9,236 nt of DNA from an uncultured Corynebacterium sp. (GCA_946220775.1 CAMIFC010000051.1:1-9236), one strand, 5' to 3'; numbered from the stretch's first letter, positions 1-7,022 are shown. Notes: generated from the sequence alone by a model not told the origin. Numbers and translations are program-made.

Positions 1-14
1 GAGACAGGTCCAGG

Positions 15-67
15 CCCAAACCCGTCCCCAACCCAGACCCAATGGCCTAGGCCCAATCCCAGACCCC
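15..67 (-). repeat. G-rich tract just downstream of the leftward operon (quadruplex-capable)
   Basis: On the minus strand, which is the sense strand of the upstream operon, this stretch has repeated runs of three or four G separated by 2-4 bases. The clearest part is 40 to 15, with five G-runs and loops TCT, TT, AC and TTT. A perfect 10-bp palindrome, GGCCTAGGCC, lies at 44-53, flanked on the minus strand by two ATTGGG copies. It starts about 25 nt beyond the TAA of the second YhgE/Pip gene, so it would sit in the 3' end of the mRNA. The pattern is seen directly; folding into a quadruplex and any role in termination or mRNA stability are inference. Confidence 0.5.
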
Positions 68-90
68 GGCCTCGACCCCAGCCACGACCG

Positions 91-2616
91 TTACATCAAA
101 CGGGTTTTCTCCATTGCTGCATCCATCTTTTGGTTGTAGCCGTCCAGACCCTTGCGCAGAACTAGTCCCAGCAGCAGCGCCGGCAGCACAAACAGCAGGA
201 GTTTCAGCAGGTGAATCCAGTAATCACCATGATGGATGCCCGCGAGAGCAGAGCGGAACGCATCAATGGCATACGTTGCGGGGAGCCACGGACTGATGTT
301 TTGGAACCACTGCGGCAGCACGACCAGCGGATATGCACCGCCAGAGCCAGAAATTTGCACGATCAACAGCAGCACCGATAGCGCCTTACCCGCATTCCCG
401 AAGGACAGCACCAGGGTGTAAACGATCAACATGAACACCAGCGAGATCACCCACCCCGCCAAGATCAGCAGGGACGGATGCACCGGCGACACACCCACAA
501 ACACGATCAGGCCCAGTGTCACCAGCGTGGACTGCAGCAGTCCCATCGTGGCGAAGAACCCGTATCGCCCGAAGTACAGCTGCGAGCGAGAGAACCCGTA
601 GTTCTCATCTTCGGGCTCGCTGGGTGCGGCTTCGTCTTCAGGTTCGCCGGGTGCGGCGTCATCTTCGGGCTCGTCCGGCGCATCACCGGCATCAGGTTCG
701 GACTCCTGGTCCGGTTCGGAGGCTTCGCTCGGCACGGTCTCATCGGCGGATCCAGCTTCGTGAGCGACTGCCTCGGGGGCACCCGAATCATCGGATTCGG
801 CGCCCGGCTTGGACTCCCCATCCAACTCGGATTCGGCGCCCGGCTCGGACTCCTCACCCAACTCTGCGTCATCGTCCGACCCGTCCGCCTCAGACCGCTC
901 AGACCGCTCAGACCGCTCAGCCTGGGCCGCCGCGAGCTTCGCCAGAACCTCATCGGTCGGCTTGGCCCGCACCACAACAGCCGTGATCAGCGCACCAATC
1001 CACAGCGCAAGAATCGCGTACAACGGAGCCATCCCCGCACCGAAACTCACCACCGGATCCACCGGCTGGCGATCCACCGCCACCGGAGACGCTAGCTTCG
1101 CCGCCAACCCCTCCGGATCCTTGCCCACCAGGGCGGCCAGCTTAGCGAAATCACCCGTGCGCCCGGCGTCCTTGATCGCTTTCTCCAGCTCAGCGGCGTC
1201 ATCGGCGTGTGTGCGGAGTTTATCGGCTAGCGCCCGGGTGGCGTCCTGAATACGACCCAAATCGCCGCCCACGCCGCCGGTCCCGAGCGTGTCGCGCGCC
1301 CGCCCGACCGCGTCACGCACGTCCCCGAGGTCGTCGCGAAGCGTGCGCAAGGTGCTTCCCAACCCCCGCAATTGAGGACGCAAATCCTGCTCACACGAGT
1401 CCTTCGCCGAGGCCACAGCCTCGCGGGCGCGACCAATAGCAGCCTTACTCCGCTCGTGGGATTCGGCGGCGTTGCTGGTTCCCGACTCGAGGTCATCGGC
1501 AGCGGAGTTCAACGCATCACGCATATCGGAGCTACGGCTGATGGCGCTATCGACGCTGCGCAAGGTGGACTCGTAACCCGGTTGCAGCGCGCGGGACACC
1601 ACACCTGGGGCGCCGATGGCCGGACCGACCTGGCGTTCCAACTCGTTGCGGACGCCTTCGAAGCCTTTCACCTGCTGGTCGACTTTGCCCGCCAGCTCCC
1701 GCAGCGTGGCCGCGGAACTAGCTGACGTGGAATCAGCATTCGCGAACAAGGCATCGACTTTGTCGCCCACCGCGGCGTAACTGGACGCAGTCTTGTCGAG
1801 GGCGGCGGGGAGTGAGGCGGTGGCGTCCTGAAAAATGCGGGAAATATCGGAGATCGCGGACGCATCGCCGGAGCCGTCGGAGCCAGAACCGGAACCGCCA
1901 GCCGCGGACAACATCCCATCAGCGCTGGTCACAAGCGGAATCGACGACCCAACCAAACCATTGAGCGCATCGACGGTGCCCGCCGACGCGCGCAGCTGGT
2001 CGCTCACCCCGGCGACGCGGGCGCTCATGCGATCCAAGGCGGCGCGGGTATCGCCGCTGTTCAGGAACTCCGAAAGATTATCGACCAACCCGAGGCCAAC
2101 ATTATTGACGACCTGGCTGAAACTCGTGTTGATCTGCGTCACCGCGGCATTCGCCGCCTGCGAGGTGACCACCGGGCCGAGCGTGTTCTTCTTCTGGTTT
2201 GTCACCATCTCGATGGTCGCAGGCTCAGCACCGACGGCGTAGAAGGTCAGCAGATCGGTAGAAAACGTCGGCGGCAGGACGATCGACGCGTAATACTCGC
2301 CGGACTTCGTGCCCTCCACGGCCTCGTCGGGGCTGGTCAGAACCCAGTCGATGTCCTTATTCACGCTCAACTGGGCAAGCACCTGATCGCCGAGGTTCAG
2401 GCGCATCTTCGCCAAATCGGTGTTGTAGCCTTCATCCTTGCTGGCCACGGCGATTTTCAGACGCGACGTGTTATCGAAGGGATCCCAACTAGCCAGCGTG
2501 TTGAACGCGGAGAACACCAGCGGCACCACCGCGACACCAAGCAACACCATCATGGTCATCACATTGCTGAACACGGCCCGCAGGTCGTGTCGGACGATGT
2601 CTCTGATCTTGCTCAT
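91..2616 (-). CDS. YhgE/Pip family membrane protein with acidic loop insert
   Basis: An 841-residue integral membrane protein of the YhgE/Pip (phage infection protein) family. Residues about 17-38 form the first membrane helix, followed by the family hallmark WDPFDNT (44-50). Residues about 65-510 are a long extracytoplasmic, Ala/Ser-rich helical region. The C-terminal block has about five further helices and the conserved stretch with QISGSGGAYP and then PATYAIDAFR, resembling ABC-2 permeases. Between the first two C-terminal helices lies an acidic Glu/Asp/Ser/Pro insert (about 566-671), predicted to be cytoplasmic. The start overlaps the preceding gene's stop (ATGA), with a strong GAGGAGG ribosome site at 2630-2624, so translation is probably coupled. 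Lactococcal Pip is a phage receptor and staphylococcal EsaA is a secretion component; the role here is unknown. Family assignment is firm, function is not. Confidence 0.9.
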   Translation of the reverse strand: MSKIRDIVRHDLRAVFSNVMTMMVLLGVAVVPLVFSAFNTLASWDPFDNTSRLKIAVASKDEGYNTDLAKMRLNLGDQVLAQLSVNKDIDWVLTSPDEAVEGTKSGEYYASIVLPPTFSTDLLTFYAVGAEPATIEMVTNQKKNTLGPVVTSQAANAAVTQINTSFSQVVNNVGLGLVDNLSEFLNSGDTRAALDRMSARVAGVSDQLRASAGTVDALNGLVGSSIPLVTSADGMLSAAGGSGSGSDGSGDASAISDISRIFQDATASLPAALDKTASSYAAVGDKVDALFANADSTSASSAATLRELAGKVDQQVKGFEGVRNELERQVGPAIGAPGVVSRALQPGYESTLRSVDSAISRSSDMRDALNSAADDLESGTSNAAESHERSKAAIGRAREAVASAKDSCEQDLRPQLRGLGSTLRTLRDDLGDVRDAVGRARDTLGTGGVGGDLGRIQDATRALADKLRTHADDAAELEKAIKDAGRTGDFAKLAALVGKDPEGLAAKLASPVAVDRQPVDPVVSFGAGMAPLYAILALWIGALITAVVVRAKPTDEVLAKLAAAQAERSERSERSEADGSDDDAELGEESEPGAESELDGESKPGAESDDSGAPEAVAHEAGSADETVPSEASEPDQESEPDAGDAPDEPEDDAAPGEPEDEAAPSEPEDENYGFSRSQLYFGRYGFFATMGLLQSTLVTLGLIVFVGVSPVHPSLLILAGWVISLVFMLIVYTLVLSFGNAGKALSVLLLIVQISGSGGAYPLVVLPQWFQNISPWLPATYAIDAFRSALAGIHHGDYWIHLLKLLLFVLPALLLGLVLRKGLDGYNQKMDAAMEKTRLM
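608..681 (-). repeat. 27-bp tandem repeats encoding part of the acidic insert
   Basis: About 2.7 imperfect 27-bp units (608-634, 635-661, and a partial from 662) lie inside the second YhgE/Pip gene. They encode repeats of the type EPEDEAAPS. The unit is a multiple of three, so gain or loss of copies would keep the frame. Confidence 0.75.
792..863 (-). repeat. 36-bp tandem duplication in the acidic insert
   Basis: Two adjacent 36-bp units (792-827 and 828-863) match at 33 of 36 positions by eye. They encode two copies of a 12-residue Glu/Ser/Gly-rich unit in the cytoplasmic loop of the second YhgE/Pip protein. The unit keeps the reading frame. Confidence 0.8.
891..920 (-). repeat. 9-bp tandem repeat (three copies) encoding Glu-Arg-Ser
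   Basis: Three perfect copies of CAGACCGCT plus CAG (plus strand) encode the RSERSERSE run at the start of the acidic insert of the second YhgE/Pip protein. Short perfect in-frame repeats like this can change length by slippage. Confidence 0.85.
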
Positions 2617-5339
2617 CGGGCATCCTCCTCGGAGTCGGCGCGGCCACCGTCGGGCGTCGACGCAGTGCTGGCCGCGCCAGTACTCGACGCCGACGCCATG
2701 CGCGAACCAGGCGCGTCATTAAGCGTGTACTCCTGCGGGTGCGCACTATGAGCGCTGACGGCGCTGGCGAGTTCGTCGTCATCGAGTTGCTGCAGCTCCT
2801 GGGCGTGCAGCACGGACTGGCGGGTGTACTCGAGCGTGCCGATGATCGCCAGGATCAACAGCCCCCATCCGCAGGCCAGCGCAAACATCAGGGCCTTTTC
2901 GACGGGCCGGAAGTGGCTCAGCAAGCCCAACACTACGATGCCGGCGAAGCCCACAATCGCGGTCAGCCGCATCCAGCGCGGGTAGGTGCGCCGCACATGG
3001 TCGGCGCGTTCCCCAATGCCACCCGCCACGGCGTCGTTGCCTTCGCGGGCTTGGATCGCGCGGATGACGTCCGTCAACCGGTACCCAGAGCCGACGACCT
3101 GCACGGTCTCCGCCTGCAGCAGGCCGGTCTCCCGAAGCTGCCGGTTGAACAGCAGATTCACGTTGGACAGCATCCGCCGCAGCACCACCCCGGCGATCAG
3201 CGCCACAATCGCCATCAGCCACAGGATGCCCAGGAACTTCCAGTAGTGGGTGCTGTAGAACCCGCCGATGGTTTCGCGCAGAGTGTCAATGCCATAACTA
3301 AAGGGCAGCAGTGGGTACACGAGCTGGAAGAAGTCCGGCATCATCTCGATCGGGTACATGCCCGACGCGCCGGGGATCTGAATGAACGCCAGCGCCACCA
3401 CAAGCCCGCGCCCAATGTGCCCGAACGCCACCACCAGTGAGTAAATGATCGACAAATACGCTAGCCCGATCAGCACACATGTCCCCACAAACGCCACCGG
3501 ATTCACGGTCTGCACGCCGATGACGAGATCCCCAATACCAATGACCAGTGCCTGCACCGTCACCAGCATCGCGAGCAGCATCAGCCGACCGCGGAACGCC
3601 TGCCCCACGGTGATGCGCGGCTCGCCGTCGTGGCGCGTACTTTCGCGCCCGAGGCCGTTGCGGCGCGAGTTTCCGCGCCCCAGACCCTCGCGGTCAACCT
3701 CCACGCGGAAGATCACCATCAGCATGAACGCGCCGATCCACAGCGCCAGGTTCGTAAACAGCGCCGCCATCCCGGAGCCATAAGTATTCACCGGAAAAAC
3801 CGGTTTATTCTCCACTTTCGTGGGCGCGCTGAGCACAGTGCCCACATTGCTCGGCTCCAGGTCACGCACGGTTTTCAGCGGCCCCTCGTCCGCAAGATTC
3901 AGCGCCAGCACATCCGTCCGCACCGCGCGCACGCCGCCCTCCATGTCCTTCAGGTCGTCCCCAAAAGTTTTCAGGACGCCACCCGTACGCTCCAACTGCC
4001 CCGACAGTGAGTCAAGCGTGTCGGAAGCCTGGCGGAGCATCACCCGCTGGCCGTCAAGAGTGCCGGTCAAGCCACCCGCGGTGGCGCTGAGCTTGCTCAT
4101 CGCTTCATTGAGTTTCGGCAAGGTGGTTCCCATGGCGTCGCGCAGTCCGGCGGCGGAATCCCGAGTGTCGGCCGTGGCCGTGGCGAGGGCATCGGCGGCG
4201 TCCCGGATGGACGTCGTGGTGGCCGAAGCATCCTGATTAGTTGCGGACAGGGAGTCCACCAATGAGCGATTAGCGGCGCTGCGCTGCTTTAAATCCTCGA
4301 TGGTTGCGCGCAACTGATCAGCCAGGGGAGGGGCCACGCGGGCGGCACCAAGCATGCCCTCCAGCTGGTCAATCGCTTGGTCGGACTGGTTGATGAGCCG
4401 TTCGGCCTGGCTGGTGGCGGTGCCGAGCTGGCCCCCCAGCTGGTCCAGCTGGGAGGTCACACCACTGACAGCAGTATTCGCGTTGGCCGCGCCGTCGGCC
4501 AACGCAGTGGTGCCTTCTAAGTACGCTGTGGAAGCAGAATCCGCGAAGTCAGTGATGCCGCGCTGCACAGTACCGATCGTGTCGCTGATTTCTTGTGCGG
4601 CCCGGGTGGCGTCCTGCAAAGTCTGATCGGTGGCGCGCAGGACGTCCTTCGTTGCGGCGATGGTGGGGGCGGCGCCGGCGAGTTTGTCCTGCATACGCGC
4701 GATTGTGTCCTGGCTGTTCGCGAGTGTTTCGGCGGTCTCATCGAGTCCGGCCGCGGCCTTGCCCTGCGTGCGGTCGAGCCTGCCGGTGAAGCTGTTGCCG
4801 GTGCGGCGCAGCTCAGAGGAAGCGGACTTGCCGACCTGCTCCTTGAACTGGGCGGTGATCTTCTCGTCGATTGTGCTGGCGCCCTGATCGGTGATTTTCG
4901 GGCCGATGGCGCTGAGTTTCTCGTTTGGGCGATAAACCAAAGTGGGCTGGCTGTAGGTGCCCTGGAACATGGAGATGAAATCCTGTGAAAACCGCGGTGG
5001 GATCTCGATGGTGCTGAACACGTCGCCGCGTTCCACGGCATCCTGAGCATCCGCGGGGCTCATGAACTGCCAGCCGAGCTGGTCGTTCTTCTTGAGCTCG
5101 TCGACCACCGACTTGCCGATATTCAGCTGGCCCGTGACGGGGGAGGATGCCCCGCGATCCTGATTCACAACCGCCACGGGAATGTTGCCTGTGTTGCCAT
5201 AGGGATCCCAAAACGCGTTGATATTGAGCCAGGCATAAAGAGCAGGGGTGACCATCACGCCGATGATGATGACCCAAACCTTCGGCACACTGAGAAGCCG
5301 CCGAAGGTCTCTCTTAAGAATTTTTCTGCTTGTGTTCAC
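2613..5339 (-). CDS. YhgE/Pip family membrane protein with extra C-terminal membrane domain
   Basis: A 908-residue YhgE/Pip family protein. Residues 20-40 form the first membrane helix, followed by the family signature AFWDPYGNTGNIPVAVVNQD (42-61). Residues about 90-510 are a long extracytoplasmic helical region rich in Ala, Thr, Gln and Asp. From about 525 a block of membrane helices follows, including QIPGASGMYP and the later LPFSYGIDTLR motif, typical of the family's ABC-2-like C-terminus. The canonical part ends near residue 730. An added soluble segment and two further helices (about 792-808 and 814-837) then precede a polar Ser/Ala-rich tail. The only usable start is GTG at 5339: an in-frame stop lies just upstream and no clear ribosome site is visible. 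The last four bases overlap the next, homologous gene. The family is firm; the function in this organism is unknown. Confidence 0.9.
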   Translation of the reverse strand: MNTSRKILKRDLRRLLSVPKVWVIIIGVMVTPALYAWLNINAFWDPYGNTGNIPVAVVNQDRGASSPVTGQLNIGKSVVDELKKNDQLGWQFMSPADAQDAVERGDVFSTIEIPPRFSQDFISMFQGTYSQPTLVYRPNEKLSAIGPKITDQGASTIDEKITAQFKEQVGKSASSELRRTGNSFTGRLDRTQGKAAAGLDETAETLANSQDTIARMQDKLAGAAPTIAATKDVLRATDQTLQDATRAAQEISDTIGTVQRGITDFADSASTAYLEGTTALADGAANANTAVSGVTSQLDQLGGQLGTATSQAERLINQSDQAIDQLEGMLGAARVAPPLADQLRATIEDLKQRSAANRSLVDSLSATNQDASATTTSIRDAADALATATADTRDSAAGLRDAMGTTLPKLNEAMSKLSATAGGLTGTLDGQRVMLRQASDTLDSLSGQLERTGGVLKTFGDDLKDMEGGVRAVRTDVLALNLADEGPLKTVRDLEPSNVGTVLSAPTKVENKPVFPVNTYGSGMAALFTNLALWIGAFMLMVIFRVEVDREGLGRGNSRRNGLGRESTRHDGEPRITVGQAFRGRLMLLAMLVTVQALVIGIGDLVIGVQTVNPVAFVGTCVLIGLAYLSIIYSLVVAFGHIGRGLVVALAFIQIPGASGMYPIEMMPDFFQLVYPLLPFSYGIDTLRETIGGFYSTHYWKFLGILWLMAIVALIAGVVLRRMLSNVNLLFNRQLRETGLLQAETVQVVGSGYRLTDVIRAIQAREGNDAVAGGIGERADHVRRTYPRWMRLTAIVGFAGIVVLGLLSHFRPVEKALMFALACGWGLLILAIIGTLEYTRQSVLHAQELQQLDDDELASAVSAHSAHPQEYTLNDAPGSRMASASSTGAASTASTPDGGRADSEEDAR
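2624..2630 (-). promoter_or_regulatory. Ribosome-binding site of the second YhgE/Pip gene
   Basis: GAGGAGG on the minus strand, 7 nt before the ATG at 2616. It lies inside the last codons of the preceding YhgE/Pip gene, whose TGA overlaps this ATG. It is the strongest Shine-Dalgarno match I noticed in the window and settles the start. Confidence 0.85.
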
Positions 5340-5375
5340 TCGAGAACCGTATCACTGCATTCTGAATGTAAGAAG

Positions 5376-5963
5376 TTATATTCGCATACAGAGTTCGATG
5401 GTGCCGAGTTCGCTGATCTGTTGTGCGGCGCCGGGGGCTGCGCCCATGGCGCGCGTCGCGCCGAAAGCACCCATGGCACCGGGTTGTGCGCTGGCGGCAC
5501 CCGTTGGGTCCGCCGCGCCCATTCCACCCGCCACGCTGGGTGGAAACTGAACTACCAGTGGGCCGCCGATGGCGGCTGCCCGGATGGCGTCCCAAGGAAA
5601 AGAGGAATGTTGCACCTCGCGCCGAGCGACGGTCGTGACGCGCAGCGCGGAGCCGACGATGGCTGTGGCGCCCGAATCGAAGCGCAGCAGGAATTCCGGG
5701 GCGCCGAGTTCCTGCCACTGCGCGAATGTCATGCCGCTGAGGTCTGGTTGGTTTGGCTCGCTCTCCTGTCCCAGCTCGGCTGTCGAGTCCCGCGCGGCGG
5801 GTTCGAGCACCGTGATGAGCCGCACAATGCCCAACCGGTGCACGACTCCATCCTCACTGCGCACCCGTAACGGTTCGCCGGGGCGGCAGCGTTGGATGGC
5901 CTCGTAACGCCACACTGTCGGCTGCATTGGATTGCGCGTCGAGGCGGACGCACCACGATCCAT
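5376..5963 (-). CDS. Hypothetical protein, 3' half of an apparently frameshifted gene
   Basis: I do not recognise the family. This frame holds the C-terminal part of a protein whose N-terminal part is in the overlapping frame ending at 5729. The ATG at 5963 is probably not a true start, because no ribosome site is visible before it. Convincing protein-like sequence begins around TRNPMQPTVWRYEAI. It continues through a mixed, probably beta-rich stretch (RVRSEDGVVHRLGIVRLITV, then LLRFDSGATAIVGSALRVTTVARREV). The last 60 or so residues are low complexity, rich in Gly, Ala, Met and Pro. No membrane helix or signal peptide is seen. It ends with TAA 36 nt before the first YhgE/Pip gene, so it is probably in the same operon. 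If the frame is restored by one base, the whole gene from 6385 encodes about 336 residues. Confidence 0.6.
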   Translation of the reverse strand: MDRGASASTRNPMQPTVWRYEAIQRCRPGEPLRVRSEDGVVHRLGIVRLITVLEPAARDSTAELGQESEPNQPDLSGMTFAQWQELGAPEFLLRFDSGATAIVGSALRVTTVARREVQHSSFPWDAIRAAAIGGPLVVQFPPSVAGGMGAADPTGAASAQPGAMGAFGATRAMGAAPGAAQQISELGTIELCMRI

Positions 5964-6385
5964 TCCGGGTCGATCGTGACGAGTCGCTCCGGAATTTTGC
6001 TGGTGTTGGCCCCGGCGGGCTCGAGCTCGATCCGGGCGCGGGCGGTGATGGTGCTGGTCGCACCACTAGCCGGACCGGTGTCGGTAGCCGGACCGGTGTC
6101 GGTCCGGGTGGCGTCGGTCGCACCACCCGGCGACGCTTCCGCGTCGTGGCGCTGCCCAGCCCGTGCGCCGTCCAGCGCCGCGCGCCGTGACACCCCCTCG
6201 AAGCTCCACGGATGGACCGAAAGTTCCGTGCGGAGAGCGTCGGCGAGCTCGGCGTCCGAAGAATTGCGGGCGATACCGCGAGCGGCGAGGCGGGCGAAAA
6301 ACTCCGCGAATCCGAGCTGCGGCTGTGCCTCCCACGCCCGCTGCAAAAGTGCTGCAACGGGCGGGATGCGAGTTGGATCCTGCAT
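5729..6385 (-). CDS. Hypothetical protein, 5' half of an apparently frameshifted gene
   Basis: I do not recognise the family. I chose the ATG at 6385 because it overlaps the preceding stop as TAATG, giving translational coupling; an upstream TTG at 6403 is also open. Residues about 10-60 are predicted helical and look like a small globular domain (VAALLQRAWEAQ, then FAEFFARLAARGI). A Thr/Ala/Pro-rich linker follows (about 85-115) and includes a duplicated 6-residue unit. Then comes a stretch ending in VTIDPEWIVVRPP (about 137-149). After that the frame turns into Cys/Arg/Ser-rich sequence unlike real protein, while the frame shifted by -1 becomes protein-like. The part from about 5945 down to 5729 is therefore probably not coding in this frame. 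The lesion could be a real one-base deletion or a sequence error; I see no slippery heptamer. Confidence 0.6.
   Translation of the reverse strand: MQDPTRIPPVAALLQRAWEAQPQLGFAEFFARLAARGIARNSSDAELADALRTELSVHPWSFEGVSRRAALDGARAGQRHDAEASPGGATDATRTDTGPATDTGPASGATSTITARARIELEPAGANTSKIPERLVTIDPEWIVVRPPRRAIQCSRQCGVTRPSNAAAPANRYGCAVRMESCTGWALCGSSRCSNPPRGTRQPSWDRRASQTNQTSAA
6068..6103 (-). repeat. Perfect 18-bp tandem duplication
   Basis: Two identical adjacent 18-bp units (6068-6085 and 6086-6103) lie inside the hypothetical gene and encode a repeated Thr-Asp-Thr-Gly-Pro-Ala type unit in a flexible linker. The duplication is in frame and has no mismatch, so it is probably recent. Confidence 0.85.
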
Positions 6386-6801
6386 TACTCCGCGGACTTC
6401 CAATCGCCAACCGGCGGGTGATCTGCATAAATGCTGATGCGGTTGAACGTATTAATCGTGTAAATCGCCCACTCCAGCGCCGCAACTTGCTCCTCCGTGA
6501 AGCAATTCAGCGCCCGCCGCGCCGCCTTCGACCGCTTGCTGTTTGGCGTCGCGACCAGCGTAATGTCCTCCGCCAACGCCGCGCGCTCTTCCCGCGAGTA
6601 GACCGTCGCCTCCCGCCACGCCGGCAGCAAACCCAATTTGTTCTTTGGGGCGTCAGCCTTTTCCGCCTGAGGCACATGGACAGACAAGCAAGCGACGCAT
6701 CCATTGATCTGACTGACACGCACGTTGACCAGCTCTAATAGATCCTTACCGAGCCCCGCTTGTCGGCTCGCAGAGCGGGAAGCCTTGGTGACTCCAACCA
6801 T
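6385..6801 (-). CDS. AhpD-like carboxymuconolactone decarboxylase family protein, N-terminus apparently cut off
   Basis: A 138-residue protein of the AhpD/carboxymuconolactone decarboxylase superfamily. These are all-helical proteins, and many use a CxxC pair for peroxidase or disulfide chemistry. The core reads SQINGCVACLSVH, placing the redox pair at C35 and C38 with H42 after it. LLPAWREA (58-65) and WAIYTINTFNRISI (111-124) are also typical of the subgroup. The ATG at 6801 is the first usable start in the open frame, but its AAGG is only 2 nt away. Family-like sequence (RIHRDVYKAM) continues upstream in frame to a TAA at 6861-6859, which is preceded by ATG (6870) and a good ribosome site. 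The intact gene was probably 161 codons from 6870. If translation really starts at 6801, the first helix is lost. The stop overlaps the next gene as TAATG. Confidence 0.8.
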   Translation of the reverse strand: MVGVTKASRSASRQAGLGKDLLELVNVRVSQINGCVACLSVHVPQAEKADAPKNKLGLLPAWREATVYSREERAALAEDITLVATPNSKRSKAARRALNCFTEEQVAALEWAIYTINTFNRISIYADHPPVGDWKSAE

Positions 6802-6858
6802 TGCCTTGTAGACATCACGGTGAATCCGGGTTGCGTCGGGGGTTTGGTTTTTCGGTGA

Positions 6859-6882
6859 TTATTTGGCCATGAGGGGTCCTTT
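6859..6882 (-). promoter_or_regulatory. Ribosome site and four-codon ATG-GCC-AAA-TAA upstream of the AhpD-like gene
   Basis: AAAGGA at 6882-6877 is followed after 6 nt by ATG at 6870, then GCC AAA TAA. The TAA is in the same frame as the AhpD-like gene, and the codons after it still read as the expected N-terminus of that family. This is most simply the original start, now closed by a nonsense codon. A three-residue leader peptide is the alternative. The signals are seen directly; their interpretation is inference. Confidence 0.6.
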
Positions 6883-6889
6883 GCTGCTC

Positions 6890-6964
6890 GGGTTTGGGTT
6901 TGGGTTCGGGTTCGGTTCGGGGGGTGGGGTGTTTTGGGTTTGGTTCGGTTTTTTTGGGGTGGTT
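6890..6964 (+). repeat. G/T-rich hexamer tract with a perfect quadruplex motif
   Basis: Plus strand: GGGTTT twice, GGGTTC twice, then GGTTC, a G6 run (6919-6924), a G4 run, more GGGTTT-like units and a T7 run (6949-6955). Positions 6890-6910 fit the four-run, three-base-loop quadruplex pattern exactly. The tract starts about 8 nt upstream of the original ribosome site of the AhpD-like gene, so it would fall in the 5' leader or promoter of the leftward operon. The repeat is seen; quadruplex formation and copy-number variation are inference. Confidence 0.65.
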
Positions 6965-6989
6965 TGGCGCGCCAGTTTTCGGTGCGCCA
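6965..6989 (+). promoter_or_regulatory. 9-bp stem-loop in the divergent intergenic region
   Basis: TGGCGCGCC and GGTGCGCCA flank a 7-nt loop. Plus-strand RNA would form nine pairs, one of them G-U. It is not followed by a clean T-run, so it is not a convincing terminator; an operator or leader structure is possible. Confidence 0.4.
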
Positions 6990-7022
6990 CTGCTCTTACC
7001 CTCACTGCCCCTACATTAGGGA

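Noticed and set aside
478..1095. Plus-strand open frame of 205 codons
   Set aside because: It is antisense to the acidic-insert region of the second YhgE/Pip gene; its Arg/His/Gly-rich sequence comes from that gene's repeats, and it has no homology or ribosome site I can see.
2739..3440. Plus-strand open frame of 233 codons
   Set aside because: It lies opposite conserved membrane segments of the first YhgE/Pip gene and has the His/Gln/Arg-rich composition of a shadow frame.
5935..5965. Programmed -1 ribosomal frameshift site
   Set aside because: No X-XXY-YYZ slippery heptamer is present at the junction, so a mutation or sequence error is the simpler reading.
6890..6964. CRISPR-like or telomere-like repeat array
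   Set aside because: Units are 5-6 bp without spacers, so it is a simple repeat; nothing else indicates a linear replicon end.
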